Source of the DNA: JAWSUT01 sp033549345
Lineage (GTDB): Bacteria; Bacillota; Dethiobacteria; Dethiobacterales; Dethiobacteraceae
DNA length: 62,126 bases
Direction of reading: 5' to 3'
Assembly (NCBI GenBank): GCA_033549345.1
Contig: JAWSUT010000018.1
Coordinates: 1-62,126, forward strand
In this document: positions 52,340 through 61,040 of the stretch, piece by piece
How positions within the stretch are numbered: the first letter of the stretch is position 1
Layout: each line of letters begins with the position of its first letter
The notes under the pieces: model-generated
Told to the model about the DNA's origin: nothing
What the model saw: the letters and a program-made list of their open reading frames with translations, nothing else
Database searches by the model: none
Translations under genes and position numbers: made by a program

Positions 52340-53620
52340 GTGCTTGATTTAAAATTTGTCAGAGAGAACCTCGATGTGGTGCGTAAAGCTCTCCAGGACA
52401 AAGGAGAGGACGCCGCGCTCGGCCGTTTTGCGGAAGTTGACGAGAAACGACGTGAACTCCTGCGGGATGTGGAACAGCTAAAAAGTAAGCGAAACACTGT
52501 TTCGGAGCAGGTGGCGCAAATGAAACGTGCCGGAGAAGACGCATCAGCTGTTATTGAGGAGATGCGCACAGTATCCCAGCGCATTAAAGAGATGGATACG
52601 GGAGTGCGTGATATCGAAGCGCAGCTTCAGGAGATCCTCTTGACACTGCCAAACATTCCGGATGCGGCCGTACCGGTAGGGACGAGTGAAGACGACAATG
52701 TGCCGGTCCGCCATGTTGGTGAACCAAGATCTTTTTCTTTTGAACCCAAGGCACACTGGGAGATTGCCGATGCTTTGAATATTATTGACTTTGAACGGGC
52801 CGGTAAGGTAACAGGTGCACGGTTTGCGTTTTATAAGGGACAGGGCGCGCAGCTGGAAAGAGCACTGATTAACTTTATGCTGGATCTGCATACTACGGAG
52901 CATGGCTACACAGAAATTTTCCCACCATTTATGGTTCACAGAAACAGTATGGTGGGAACAGGGCAGCTGCCCAAATTTGAGGAAGATGCGTTTCACGTGT
53001 CTAACACAGACTACTTTTTAATCCCTACCGCGGAAGTCCCGGTGACCAACCTGCACAGGGAAGAAATCCTCAGTGATGATGAAATGCCCAAACATTATGT
53101 GGCCTACAGTGCTTGCTTCCGGGCAGAAGCCGGTGCCCACGGACGGGATACACGGGGACTGATTCGCCAGCACCAGTTTAACAAAGTGGAACTTGTCAAG
53201 TTCAGCCGGCCTGAAGACTCGATGCAGGAACTGGAAACACTGACACAAAACGCCGAGGAAGTGCTGAAGCGTCTGGGCCTGCCGTATCGGACCATGCTGA
53301 TGTGTACAGCCGACCTGGGGTTTGCTGCAGCCAAAAAATATGATTTGGAAGTCTGGCTTCCCGCCTATAACACATACCGTGAAATTTCCTCCTGCAGCAA
53401 CTTTGTTGATTTTCAGGCACGCAGGGCCGGAATCCGCTTCCGGCGTGCACAAGGCAATAAAGCTGAATTTGTCCATACATTAAACGGTTCCGGTGTAGCT
53501 GTGGGCCGCACGGTGGCGGCTATTCTGGAGAACTATCAACAGGAGGACGGAACCGTACTGGTTCCTGACGTTCTGCGCCCTTATCTGCCTGGAATTAAAA
53601 GCGGCTATATTGGAAAATAA
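52340..53620 (+). CDS. serS: Seryl-tRNA synthetase
   Basis: A 426-residue class II synthetase. The N-terminal coiled-coil arm (about residues 30-100) contacts the tRNA long arm. Motif 2 FRAEAGAHGRDTRGLIRQHQFNKVEL and motif 3 NGSGVAVGRTVAAILENYQ are present. I favour GTG at 52340 (MLDLKFVREN, exact family N-terminus): AAGGGGG is eight bases away. ATG at 52334 is too close to that site. Confidence 0.95.
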   Translation: MLDLKFVRENLDVVRKALQDKGEDAALGRFAEVDEKRRELLRDVEQLKSKRNTVSEQVAQMKRAGEDASAVIEEMRTVSQRIKEMDTGVRDIEAQLQEILLTLPNIPDAAVPVGTSEDDNVPVRHVGEPRSFSFEPKAHWEIADALNIIDFERAGKVTGARFAFYKGQGAQLERALINFMLDLHTTEHGYTEIFPPFMVHRNSMVGTGQLPKFEEDAFHVSNTDYFLIPTAEVPVTNLHREEILSDDEMPKHYVAYSACFRAEAGAHGRDTRGLIRQHQFNKVELVKFSRPEDSMQELETLTQNAEEVLKRLGLPYRTMLMCTADLGFAAAKKYDLEVWLPAYNTYREISSCSNFVDFQARRAGIRFRRAQGNKAEFVHTLNGSGVAVGRTVAAILENYQQEDGTVLVPDVLRPYLPGIKSGYIGK

Positions 53621-53637
53621 CGCCACCGAGCCCTGTA

Positions 53638-53666
53638 TTGACAAGCGTTTTGGCGTGTGTTATACT
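53638..53666 (+). promoter_or_regulatory. Promoter of the tRNA-Ser pair
   Basis: TTGACA, a 17-base spacer and TATACT, 13 bases before tRNA-Ser. It starts 18 bases after the serS stop, so the tRNAs can be made independently of serS. Confidence 0.85.
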
Positions 53667-53679
53667 GAGTATTGCGTTC

Positions 53680-53766
53680 GGAGGGGTGTCCGAGCGGTTT
53701 AAGGAGCTGGTCTTGAAAACCAGTGACTCGAAAGAGCCGTGGGTTCGAATCCCACCCCCTCCGCCA
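53680..53766 (+). tRNA. tRNA-Ser (UGA)
   Basis: Acceptor GGAGGGG pairs with CCCCTCC, discriminator G, encoded CCA at 53764-53766. The anticodon loop CTTGAAA, closed by CTGGT/ACCAG, gives anticodon TGA. A long variable arm (class II) and the GGTTCGAATCC T-arm are present. Confidence 0.97.
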
Positions 53767-53800
53767 TATTCATTGGCGGGGCAGAACAACAGTTAAATAC

Positions 53801-53896
53801 GGAGAGATGGCCGAGTCGGTCGAAGGCGGTCGCCTGCTAAGCGATTAAGCGGGACTAAAACCCGCTTCGAGGGTTCGAATCCCTCTCTCTCCGCCA
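53801..53896 (+). tRNA. tRNA-Ser (GCU)
   Basis: Acceptor GGAGAGA pairs with TCTCTCC, discriminator G and encoded CCA. Loop CTGCTAA gives anticodon GCT. A long variable arm and the GGGTTCGAATCCC T-arm are present. It is co-transcribed with the UGA species, 34 bases away. Confidence 0.97.
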
Positions 53897-53905
53897 AATA
53901 ATCTA

Positions 53906-53951
53906 CCATCTATTGATAAAAAGTATTTTATCAGCAGGTGGTTTTATTTTT
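53906..53951 (+). terminator. Terminator of the tRNA-Ser pair
   Basis: TTGATAAAA / TTTTATCA with flanking CCA-CT / AG-TGG pairs forms a long stem around AGTA, then TTTTATTTTT. Confidence 0.7.
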
Positions 53952-54076
53952 GCCTAAAAGCCCAGCAATAAAGCCGTTCCTGCTATTCTAGAGGATCGGC
54001 TTTAACATTTACTGGGGTCTATTTCGGCGGTCATAAGAAGTAACCTCTGAATTTACCTAGGAAGTTCACAGAGGTT

Positions 54077-54149
54077 ATCGTTGAAAGTTAGCAGGGGTGT
54101 GCATATTTTGGGTCAATCGTTGAAAGATTGGATAATCGTTAGAAGATTG
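54077..54149 (+). repeat. Three short direct repeats (ATCGTTGAAAG)
   Basis: Copies begin at 54077 (ATCGTTGAAAG), 54115 (AATCGTTGAAAGATTG) and 54134 (AATCGTTAGAAGATTG). The last two share AATCGTT.GAAGATTG-like sequence. The spacing is 38 and 19 bases. Such internally repeated ends occur in IS21-type transposons, but no transposase gene is present. Confidence 0.4.
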
Positions 54150-54188
54150 CTGATTTTAGCGATCAGTTTGCCGTTTTTGCACCTAAAA

Positions 54189-54198
54189 AGTAATTACT
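54189..54198. promoter_or_regulatory. Palindrome upstream of the restriction operon (site 1)
   Basis: AGTAATTACT is a perfect 10-bp palindrome. A near copy (AATAATTACT) lies 60 bases downstream in the promoter. The pair gives 10-bp inverted arms AAAGTAATTA and TAATTACTTT. Confidence 0.45.
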
Positions 54199-54241
54199 AT
54201 AGCAACTAAAAATATTTGTAGAAAACAATTTAATATTAAAG

Positions 54242-54270
54242 TTGTAAAAATAATTACTTTATGTTATAAT
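54242..54270 (+). promoter_or_regulatory. Promoter of the restriction-modification operon
   Basis: TTGTAA (54242-54247), a 17-base spacer and TATAAT (54265-54270). The spacer contains palindrome site 2 (54249-54258). TTGCC/GGCAA at 54273-54277 and 54285-54289 may also be an operator near the transcription start. Confidence 0.7.
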
Positions 54271-54304
54271 AATTGCCATATTAAGGCAAAGGAGGAGTAA
54301 CCCG

Positions 54305-54517
54305 TTGACTGAAAAGAAGGCTAAACCAAAGATGCCAATGGAGCATCTAAACATAGCCGAGTTCAACCGTGGCCAATCCTCAAAGCTGATAAGAGGCTTG
54401 GTTGCAGATGACAAGACGGCTTTCATTCATAAGAACGGTAAGCCCATTGCGGTAGTTATGTCCAATGCCCGTTATGAACGTCTGCTAAAGGGGGGAATCG
54501 ATATCAATGACTATTAA
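54305..54517 (+). CDS. Phd/YefM-like antitoxin-fold small protein
   Basis: A 70-residue protein resembling the antitoxin/transcription-factor fold of Phd/YefM: GQSSKLIRGLVADDKTAFIHKNGKPIAVVMSNARYERLL matches the family core. It is short and lacks an extended toxin-binding tail. TTG start follows AAAGGAGGAG. It overlaps hsdM by 11 bases, so it is the operon leader and no toxin gene is beside it. A likely role is autoregulation of the operon, or an accessory subunit, but both are inferences. Confidence 0.7.
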   Translation: MTEKKAKPKMPMEHLNIAEFNRGQSSKLIRGLVADDKTAFIHKNGKPIAVVMSNARYERLLKGGIDINDY

Positions 54518-56576
54518 CGTGTCCGAAAAATCCAACTTTATATGGAAAATAGCGGACTTGCTTCGCGGCGATTACAAGCAGAGCGAGTATGGTGATGTTA
54601 TTCTGCCGTTTACTGTGCTTTCCCGTTTGGATAGCGTACTTGCTCCAACGAAAGATGCGGTTCTGGAGGTTAACAGAACCTGCAAATTTAAAAACAAGGC
54701 TCCGTTTTTAATGAAAGCAACAAAAACAGAGAGTGTGCCTGAAGGCTATAGGTTTTATAACGTCAGTGAATTCACTTTTGCCAAACTGAAAAACGATGCT
54801 ACTAACATAGCGGATAATCTCACGGATTACATAAAGGGTTTCTCGGAGAATGCCCGGACGATATTGGAGTCTTTTGATATATACTCGCAGATTGCGCGGC
54901 TCGACAGGGCAAACTTGCTGTACCTTGTAATTTGTAAGTTTGTTGACGATATAGACCTACACCCCGACCGCGTAAAAAATAATGAGATGGGTTATATTTT
55001 CGAGGAACTCATCCGCAAGTTTTCGGAAATGTCCAATGAAACCGCAGGTGAACACTTCACTCCGCGTGAGGTTATCCGTCTAATGGTTTCTATGCTATTT
55101 AATCCAGATTTGGATAAAATTATTGACCCCGCGTTTATGGCGAAGCTCTACGATCCAGCCGCCGGAACGGGTGGGATGCTTTCGGCGGCAATAGAATATG
55201 CAACAGAGCATTCCCCGTCAGCCATCATACGGGTTTATGGGCAAGAACTGAATGAGAAAACCTATGCCATATGTAAATCCGACACGATGATTAAAGGAGA
55301 TGGCTACGAAAACATTCATCTCGGAAACAGTTTCACCGAGGATGCTTTGCCTAGGGAGCGGTTTCACTATATGCTCTGCAATCCGCCGTTCGGTGTAGAA
55401 TGGAAGAAGTATGAGAAGTTCATCCGCGACGAATCCGAAGACAAGGGCTTCGCCGGGCGTTTCGGCGCAGGACTGCCCCGCGTGTCAGACGGTTCATTGT
55501 TGTTTTTGCAGCACATGATAAGCAAAATGATGGAATATGACCCCAAAGCCGATGGAGTCACCGGTTGCCGTCTCGGCATTGTCTTCAACGGCTCACCGCT
55601 CTTCACGGGCGATGCCGGTAGCGGTGAAAGCGAAATCCGTAAGTGGATTATTGAGAATGGTTGGCTCGAGACCATCATCGCACTCCCCGATCAGCTTTTC
55701 TATAACACGGGCATCTTAACCTATGTATGGATTGTGACGAATCGCAAAAAGGGCATACGAAAGGGCAAAATCCAGTTGATTGACGGCACGTCCTTTTTTG
55801 AGCGAATGAGAAAACCACTCGGAGAAAAGCGCAAGATGTTGAACGAAAGCCACATCGCCGAGCTCACTAAAATCTACGGCAATTTTGTGGATGGTGAGTT
55901 TTGCAAAATATTTGATGAGGATGACTTCGCCTACTGGAAGGTCACAGTGGAACGCCCGCTCCGGCTGAATTTTCAAGCCTCGCCGGAGCGCATTGAGCGT
56001 ATCCGTGAGCAAACGGCGTTTGCCAACCTCGCCAAGAGCCGCAAACGCAAGCCGGAGGAAATCGCTAAAGAAGTCGCCGAGGGTGTAAAGAAACAGGAAG
56101 CAATCCTCGCCGCCATCACCACGATTGACGGTTCCGTATTATACAAGAACCGTGCCGAGTTCTCCAAGCTGCTCCAGAAGGCATTGAAAAAAGCGGGGCT
56201 TGATGTAAAAGCGCCTCTCATGAAAGCTATCCTTGCCGGACTGTCTGAAAAGGACGAAACCGCCGACATTTGCACCGATGCCAAGGGAAATCCCGAACCC
56301 GATACAGATTTGCGCGACACCGAGCAAATACCATTCACAAGAAAAGTACCGGAAAAAGAAGCCATCGACGATTACATCGAGCGGGAGGTCAAGCCTTATG
56401 CGCCCGATGCATGGGTGGATTATTCCAAAACAAAAAAGGGCTATGAAATCCCGTTCACGCGTCACTTCTATAAATATGAGGAACTCGGCGATGCCGAGGA
56501 GACCTTGTTTGAAATCCAATCGCTGGGAGAGCGGATTCAGTCAGGGATTAATCGTTTGTTTGCGGAGGAGGTGTGA
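54507..56576 (+). CDS. hsdM: Type I restriction-modification methyltransferase HsdM
   Basis: A 689-residue N6-adenine methyltransferase. The SAM motif is DPAAGTGGMLSAAIEYA (from about residue 216) and the catalytic NPPF motif is LCNPPFGVEWK (from about 290). The N-terminal helical HsdM domain (about 8-150) precedes it. The C-terminal ~200 residues contain a charged helical region, longer than in E. coli HsdM. The start ATG is inside the previous ORF. It methylates the host target with HsdS. Confidence 0.95.
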   Translation: MTINVSEKSNFIWKIADLLRGDYKQSEYGDVILPFTVLSRLDSVLAPTKDAVLEVNRTCKFKNKAPFLMKATKTESVPEGYRFYNVSEFTFAKLKNDATNIADNLTDYIKGFSENARTILESFDIYSQIARLDRANLLYLVICKFVDDIDLHPDRVKNNEMGYIFEELIRKFSEMSNETAGEHFTPREVIRLMVSMLFNPDLDKIIDPAFMAKLYDPAAGTGGMLSAAIEYATEHSPSAIIRVYGQELNEKTYAICKSDTMIKGDGYENIHLGNSFTEDALPRERFHYMLCNPPFGVEWKKYEKFIRDESEDKGFAGRFGAGLPRVSDGSLLFLQHMISKMMEYDPKADGVTGCRLGIVFNGSPLFTGDAGSGESEIRKWIIENGWLETIIALPDQLFYNTGILTYVWIVTNRKKGIRKGKIQLIDGTSFFERMRKPLGEKRKMLNESHIAELTKIYGNFVDGEFCKIFDEDDFAYWKVTVERPLRLNFQASPERIERIREQTAFANLAKSRKRKPEEIAKEVAEGVKKQEAILAAITTIDGSVLYKNRAEFSKLLQKALKKAGLDVKAPLMKAILAGLSEKDETADICTDAKGNPEPDTDLRDTEQIPFTRKVPEKEAIDDYIEREVKPYAPDAWVDYSKTKKGYEIPFTRHFYKYEELGDAEETLFEIQSLGERIQSGINRLFAEEV

Positions 56577-56579
56577 GGT

Positions 56580-57875
56580 GTGAGCGTAGAGCGATATGTA
56601 GATTACAAGAAAAGCGGAATATCATTAGTTCCTCATATACCTCTGGAATGGGAATCAAAACCTCTCAAGTTCATAGCTGATTGTAATTCTCGCGTGTTAT
56701 CTGAGAGCACCGACGAGGGAGCCGAAATTACATATATTGACATCAGCTCGGTGAATTATGGGCAAGGTGTTTGCAATACGCAGGGGTTTACATTTGCGAA
56801 CGCTCCGAGCAGAGCGAGAAGGGTTGTAAAGTCTGGTGATACAATTATCTCCACGGTAAGAACCTACCTGAAGGCAATCGCTTACATCTCGGATGAATAC
56901 GACAGCTATATCTGCTCTACAGGTTTCGCAGTTTTCACTCCAAAGAAGGGCGTGAATAGCCGGTTTCTCTTTTATGCTTTAAATGCAGATTGGTTTGTAT
57001 CTGATGTTGAGCGTCATTCTGTGGGGATTAGTTACCCAGCTATAACAAGCACGGCGTTGTCTTCGCTGAAAACAATTCTCCCGCCTTTCGATGAGCAGGA
57101 GAAAATTGTTACCTACCTCGACCGCCGAACTGCCGAAATTGACGGCTTACTCGCCGATCTGTACACCCAAGCGAAGATGCTCGAACGGTATAAACGGGAA
57201 CTCATTGCCGATGTGGTTACAAGTGGTTTGGATAAAACCGCACTACGAAAAGATAGCGGCGCAGATTGGATTGGTAAAGTGCCGTCACATTGGGAAATGA
57301 CCACGCTGCGAGCTTTCCTAAAAGCCGTGAGCGTTAAGAATAGTGTCGATTTACCACTGCTCTCAGTCGAGCGTGAGAAAGGCGTTGTTGACCGTGAAAC
57401 GGAAGGCTCGGAGAATAATCACAACCGCATTCCCGATGACTTAAGTAATTATAAGGTTGTTCGCACAGGGGATTTTGTTATGAACAAGATGAAGGCTTGG
57501 CGCGGATCCTATGGAGTTTCAAGATATGACGGAATCGTAAGCCCGGCGTATTTTGTGTTTGCCTTGAATTTCCCGAACCCAGCCTTCTTTAATTACGCAA
57601 TACGAAGTACGAAGTATATTGGTTTTTTTGGACGGGATTCATACGGTATCCGTACCGACCAGTGGGATTTCAAAATCGAGCGGATTAAGGACATACCCTT
57701 TGCAGTACCGCCAGTTGAAGAACAACAAGCAATAGTCGAGTATCTTGACGACAAGATCCCATTGATTGAAGGCTTAATCGCAGACATAAACGAGCAAATA
57801 GAAAAGCTGAAGGAATACCGCCAGATCGTCATCCACGATGCGGTCACGGGTAAAATTAAGGTAACGGAGGGATAG
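56580..57875 (+). CDS. hsdS: Type I restriction-modification specificity subunit HsdS
   Basis: A 431-residue specificity subunit. Target-recognition domain 1 spans about 15-165 and the first conserved helix about 170-215 (DEQEKIVTYLDRRTAEIDGLLADLYTQ). TRD2 spans about 225-375, and the second helix, about 379-431 (EEQQAIVEYLDDKIPLIEGLI), repeats the first. The two TRDs set the bipartite DNA target. GTG start follows GGAGGAGGTGTGAG. It is 3 bases after hsdM. Confidence 0.93.
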   Translation: MSVERYVDYKKSGISLVPHIPLEWESKPLKFIADCNSRVLSESTDEGAEITYIDISSVNYGQGVCNTQGFTFANAPSRARRVVKSGDTIISTVRTYLKAIAYISDEYDSYICSTGFAVFTPKKGVNSRFLFYALNADWFVSDVERHSVGISYPAITSTALSSLKTILPPFDEQEKIVTYLDRRTAEIDGLLADLYTQAKMLERYKRELIADVVTSGLDKTALRKDSGADWIGKVPSHWEMTTLRAFLKAVSVKNSVDLPLLSVEREKGVVDRETEGSENNHNRIPDDLSNYKVVRTGDFVMNKMKAWRGSYGVSRYDGIVSPAYFVFALNFPNPAFFNYAIRSTKYIGFFGRDSYGIRTDQWDFKIERIKDIPFAVPPVEEQQAIVEYLDDKIPLIEGLIADINEQIEKLKEYRQIVIHDAVTGKIKVTEG

Positions 57876-57878
57876 GAA

Positions 57879-60800
57879 ATGACTATAGATACAAAAGAGC
57901 GAACCTTTGAACAGGAAATTGAATACTGGCTGACGAACGGCGCGAAAAAAACCGACCGATACGTTAAGGGCAGTCCCTCCGCGTTTAGCCGTGAATTGGC
58001 GATGGATACAGGGGCGGTTATCGCTTTTGTGAAAGATTCACAGCCTAAAGCATGGGTGGATTTGGAAAAACGTCACGGCGCGGATGTGGAGCGTGAGTTT
58101 TTGAAGCGCTTGTGCGCCGAACTTGACAAGCGTGGGATGATTGATGTGCTTCGCCACGGAATCGTTGATCTTGGTGTGCCCATTCGGCTCGCCTATTTCA
58201 AGCCGGGAAGTGGTATGAACAAGAGCCTTTCGGATTTGTACGATAAAAACGTCCTCCAAATAACACGTCAGGTCAAATACAGTACCGCCAACGAAAACTC
58301 TATCGATACGGTCATCTTTCTGAACGGACTTCCGATTATTACCATTGAACTCAAGAACCCGCTCACGGGGCAGACATACAAAAACGCCATAGACCAGTAT
58401 AAAAATGACCGCAACCCGCGTGAATTATTGCTCGCTTTCAAAAAGCGGGCTATCGTGCATTTCGCTGTGGATACCGAGGAAGTCTGGATGACAACGTGGC
58501 TTAAGAAGCTGGATACAGTTTTCCTCCCGTTCAACAAAGGCTGCGACAAGGGAGCGGGCAACCCGCCTGTGAAGGGCGATTACCGCACCTCATACCTTTG
58601 GAAGGAAGTCATGCGGAAGGACAGCTTGCTCGACATCCTCCATCGCTTTGTCCAGCTAACAAAAGACGAGAAAACAGGTAAAGAGAAGCTGATATTCCCG
58701 CGCTATCACCAGTTGGACGCAGTGCGCGAAATTGTGGATGATATTTTCAAAAACGGGTCAGGCAAGAACTACCTTATACAACATTCAGCAGGTTCAGGCA
58801 AATCGAATTCTATAGCATGGCTCGCCCATCATCTGGCGAACCTGCACGATACCAACAACGAAGTGGTGTTCCACAGTATTATTGTAATTACCGACCGCCG
58901 TGTTCTCGACAAACAGCTTCAGCGCGACATCTACAATATGGAGCACAAGCCTGGCGTAGTTGTACGCGTCGATAAAAACTCAAAACAACTGACCACCGCT
59001 CTTGAAAAGGGAGAGAAAATCATCATCTGCACTTTGCAAAAATTCCCGTTTGTGGATGTGAAAAATGTGGCGACCGCCGGAAAGCGGTTTGCAATTATTG
59101 TTGACGAAGCGCACTCTTCCCAAACAGGCAAGGCGAGTGAGAGGCTTAAGGAGGTTCTCGCTGACATTTCCGCACAGGGCGAGGACGCCATTGAAAAAAA
59201 ACTCCACGAATATGCCGTTGAGGAAGCGAAGGTCGAAGCCGAGGAAATGGATCCCGATGAGGAAATCGCGGCTGAAATGGCGGCGCATGGTCAGCAGGAT
59301 AATCTTTCGTTTTTTGCGTTCACCGCTACACCGAAGCAAAAAACGCTTGAGATATTCGGAACAAAGACCGCCGCTGGAAAACCCGAACCGTTCCATCTTT
59401 ATAGCATGAGGCAGGCTATCGAGGAGGGATTCATTTTCAACGTCCTCGAAAACTTTACCACATACGAGACCTACTTTCAAATAGGTAAGAAAATTGCCGA
59501 TGACCCTGTCTATGGGAAAAGTCAGGCAAACAAGGCTCTTGGCAAGTATATGAGCTTGCACCCGCATAACCTCGCCCAAAAGACCGAGGTCATTGTCGAA
59601 CATTTCCGCAGTCAAGTTCAGCACCGTATTGGCGGCAAAGCGAAAGCGATGCTTGTTACAGGTTCGCGGCTCCATGCCGTTCGTTACTTTTTTGAGTTCC
59701 AAAAGTACATCAAAAAAATGAGCTACACGGACTTGGGTGTCTTGGTGGCATTTTCCGGCACGGTTAAAGACAATGTGACCGGAGAGTTTAAGGAATACAC
59801 AGAAGCAAATCTGAACAAGTTTCCTGACACGGAAACGGTAGATAAATTCGCAACCGGGGAATATCAGCTTCTGCTCGTCGCCGAGAAATACCAGACCGGA
59901 TTTGACCAGCCGCTTCTGCACACAATGTATGTCGATAAGAAGCTGTCCGGCGTTAAGGCGGTTCAGACGCTCTCCCGCGTCAATCGAACCTGTCCCGGCA
60001 AAACGGAGACCTTTATATTGGACTTCGTCAACTCCCCGGAGGATATTGAGAAAGCGTTCCAGGATTACTATCAGGGAACCGGCGTAGCTGAGACAACCGA
60101 CCCGAACACCATTTACGACATTAAAAATGTACTGGACAGCTTCATGCTATATACGGACAGCGAGATTGATGCCTTCGCCAAGGTGTTCTTTAAGGAATCA
60201 AAGGCGCAGGGCAACATCGACTTGGCAAAGCTGAACTCTTTCATTGACCCTGCCGTCGACCGTTACGAGGCATTGACCGAAGAACAGGATAAAATGGACT
60301 TCAAAGGCGCTCTCTCTAAGTTCATTCGCCTGTATTCATTCCTCACGCATATAATCAGCCTTGGTGATGCGAACCTCCATAAATTCTATGCTTACGCCAA
60401 GTGCCTGATTCGCAAGCTGCCAAAAGATGGAGGAACACGCACACCGAGCCTTGACAACGATGTGACACTTCAGTATTACCGTCTTCAGAGAGTATACGAG
60501 GGAACTATCAGTTTAGTAAAAGAGGACGGCGTGTTGTATGGCAAAACTTCCGGTACGGGACTTCCTCTTGAAGATGAGCAAGAAAATCTCTCAGTGATTT
60601 TATCAAAGCTCAATGAACGGCTCGGCACAAATTTCACTAACGAGGATAAGGTTCTTGAGCAGATAGTGGAGGATATGGCTACCATCGACGAATTAGTGCT
60701 ACGTGCCAAGAATCCGCTTGACCTCTTCAAAATCATCTACGACAACACTATTATGGATGTCGTTCTCAGCCGCATGACTAAGAACCAAGAATTCTGCGAG

Positions 60801-60884
60801 AAATATCTTGAGGACGAGGAATTTCGTATAGAAATCGACAAAATACTTCTTCCCCTGGTACACGCTCGACTCTCAAAAATATAA
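57879..60884 (+). CDS. hsdR: Type I restriction endonuclease HsdR
   Basis: A 1001-residue motor nuclease. The N-terminal nuclease domain has IIELKNPLTG-type residues near 153-162 (E-x-K). The helicase part has HSAGSGKSNS near 301-310, DEAHSS near 408-413 and FAFTATPK near 480-487. The C-terminal helical domain is complete. It translocates and cuts unmethylated DNA. Start ATG after CGGAGGGAT. It ends the operon before a terminator. Confidence 0.95.
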   Translation: MTIDTKERTFEQEIEYWLTNGAKKTDRYVKGSPSAFSRELAMDTGAVIAFVKDSQPKAWVDLEKRHGADVEREFLKRLCAELDKRGMIDVLRHGIVDLGVPIRLAYFKPGSGMNKSLSDLYDKNVLQITRQVKYSTANENSIDTVIFLNGLPIITIELKNPLTGQTYKNAIDQYKNDRNPRELLLAFKKRAIVHFAVDTEEVWMTTWLKKLDTVFLPFNKGCDKGAGNPPVKGDYRTSYLWKEVMRKDSLLDILHRFVQLTKDEKTGKEKLIFPRYHQLDAVREIVDDIFKNGSGKNYLIQHSAGSGKSNSIAWLAHHLANLHDTNNEVVFHSIIVITDRRVLDKQLQRDIYNMEHKPGVVVRVDKNSKQLTTALEKGEKIIICTLQKFPFVDVKNVATAGKRFAIIVDEAHSSQTGKASERLKEVLADISAQGEDAIEKKLHEYAVEEAKVEAEEMDPDEEIAAEMAAHGQQDNLSFFAFTATPKQKTLEIFGTKTAAGKPEPFHLYSMRQAIEEGFIFNVLENFTTYETYFQIGKKIADDPVYGKSQANKALGKYMSLHPHNLAQKTEVIVEHFRSQVQHRIGGKAKAMLVTGSRLHAVRYFFEFQKYIKKMSYTDLGVLVAFSGTVKDNVTGEFKEYTEANLNKFPDTETVDKFATGEYQLLLVAEKYQTGFDQPLLHTMYVDKKLSGVKAVQTLSRVNRTCPGKTETFILDFVNSPEDIEKAFQDYYQGTGVAETTDPNTIYDIKNVLDSFMLYTDSEIDAFAKVFFKESKAQGNIDLAKLNSFIDPAVDRYEALTEEQDKMDFKGALSKFIRLYSFLTHIISLGDANLHKFYAYAKCLIRKLPKDGGTRTPSLDNDVTLQYYRLQRVYEGTISLVKEDGVLYGKTSGTGLPLEDEQENLSVILSKLNERLGTNFTNEDKVLEQIVEDMATIDELVLRAKNPLDLFKIIYDNTIMDVVLSRMTKNQEFCEKYLEDEEFRIEIDKILLPLVHARLSKI

Positions 60885-60901
60885 AGTAATCAGGCAATAA
60901 T

Positions 60902-60933
60902 GCGGCGGTAAACCAACCGTCGCTATTTTTTTT
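60902..60933 (+). terminator. Terminator of the restriction operon
   Basis: GCGGCGGT (60902-60909), loop AAACCA, ACCGTCGC (60916-60923) and then TATTTTTTTT. One G-U pair in an 8-bp stem. Confidence 0.85.
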
Positions 60934-60964
60934 GAAAATAATGTATCAATATTATAACAGGGCA

Positions 60965-60993
60965 TTGACAAGCAAATTTGATCTGAGTATAAT
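60965..60993 (+). promoter_or_regulatory. Promoter of xre-immA
   Basis: TTGACA (60965-60970), a 17-base spacer and TATAAT (60988-60993), all consensus. Confidence 0.9.
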
Positions 60994-60998
60994 GTAAC

Positions 60999-61014
60999 TA
61001 TGTTAGCGAACATA
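60999..61014. promoter_or_regulatory. Operator palindrome of xre-immA
   Basis: TATGTT AGCG AACATA: 6-bp inverted arms around a four-base centre, covering the expected transcription start just downstream of the -10 element. The form and place fit an Xre-repressor operator, probably for the gene it precedes. Confidence 0.6.
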
Positions 61015-61040
61015 TACACACAATGAAAGGAGAGCCTATA

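Larger units (their letters stand above)
53952..54241. other. AT-rich intergenic boundary of the accessory island
   Basis: No gene is seen. It holds an AAAGCC...GGCTTT hairpin (about 53970-54003), an 8-bp inverted repeat AACCTCTG/CAGAGGTT (54042-54049, 54069-54076), and three related repeats of ATCGTTGAAAG. An AAAGTAATTA palindrome arm near 54187 belongs to the next promoter. It looks like a degraded mobile-element end but cannot be assigned. Confidence 0.4.

Noticed and set aside
53680..54304. tRNA-Ser as integration site of a mobile element
   Set aside because: No integrase, and the tRNA 3' end (GGGTTCGAATCCCTCTCTC) is not repeated later in the window.
54305..54517. Classical Phd-Doc or YefM-YoeB toxin-antitoxin pair
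   Set aside because: No toxin ORF is upstream or downstream; the next gene is hsdM in overlap.
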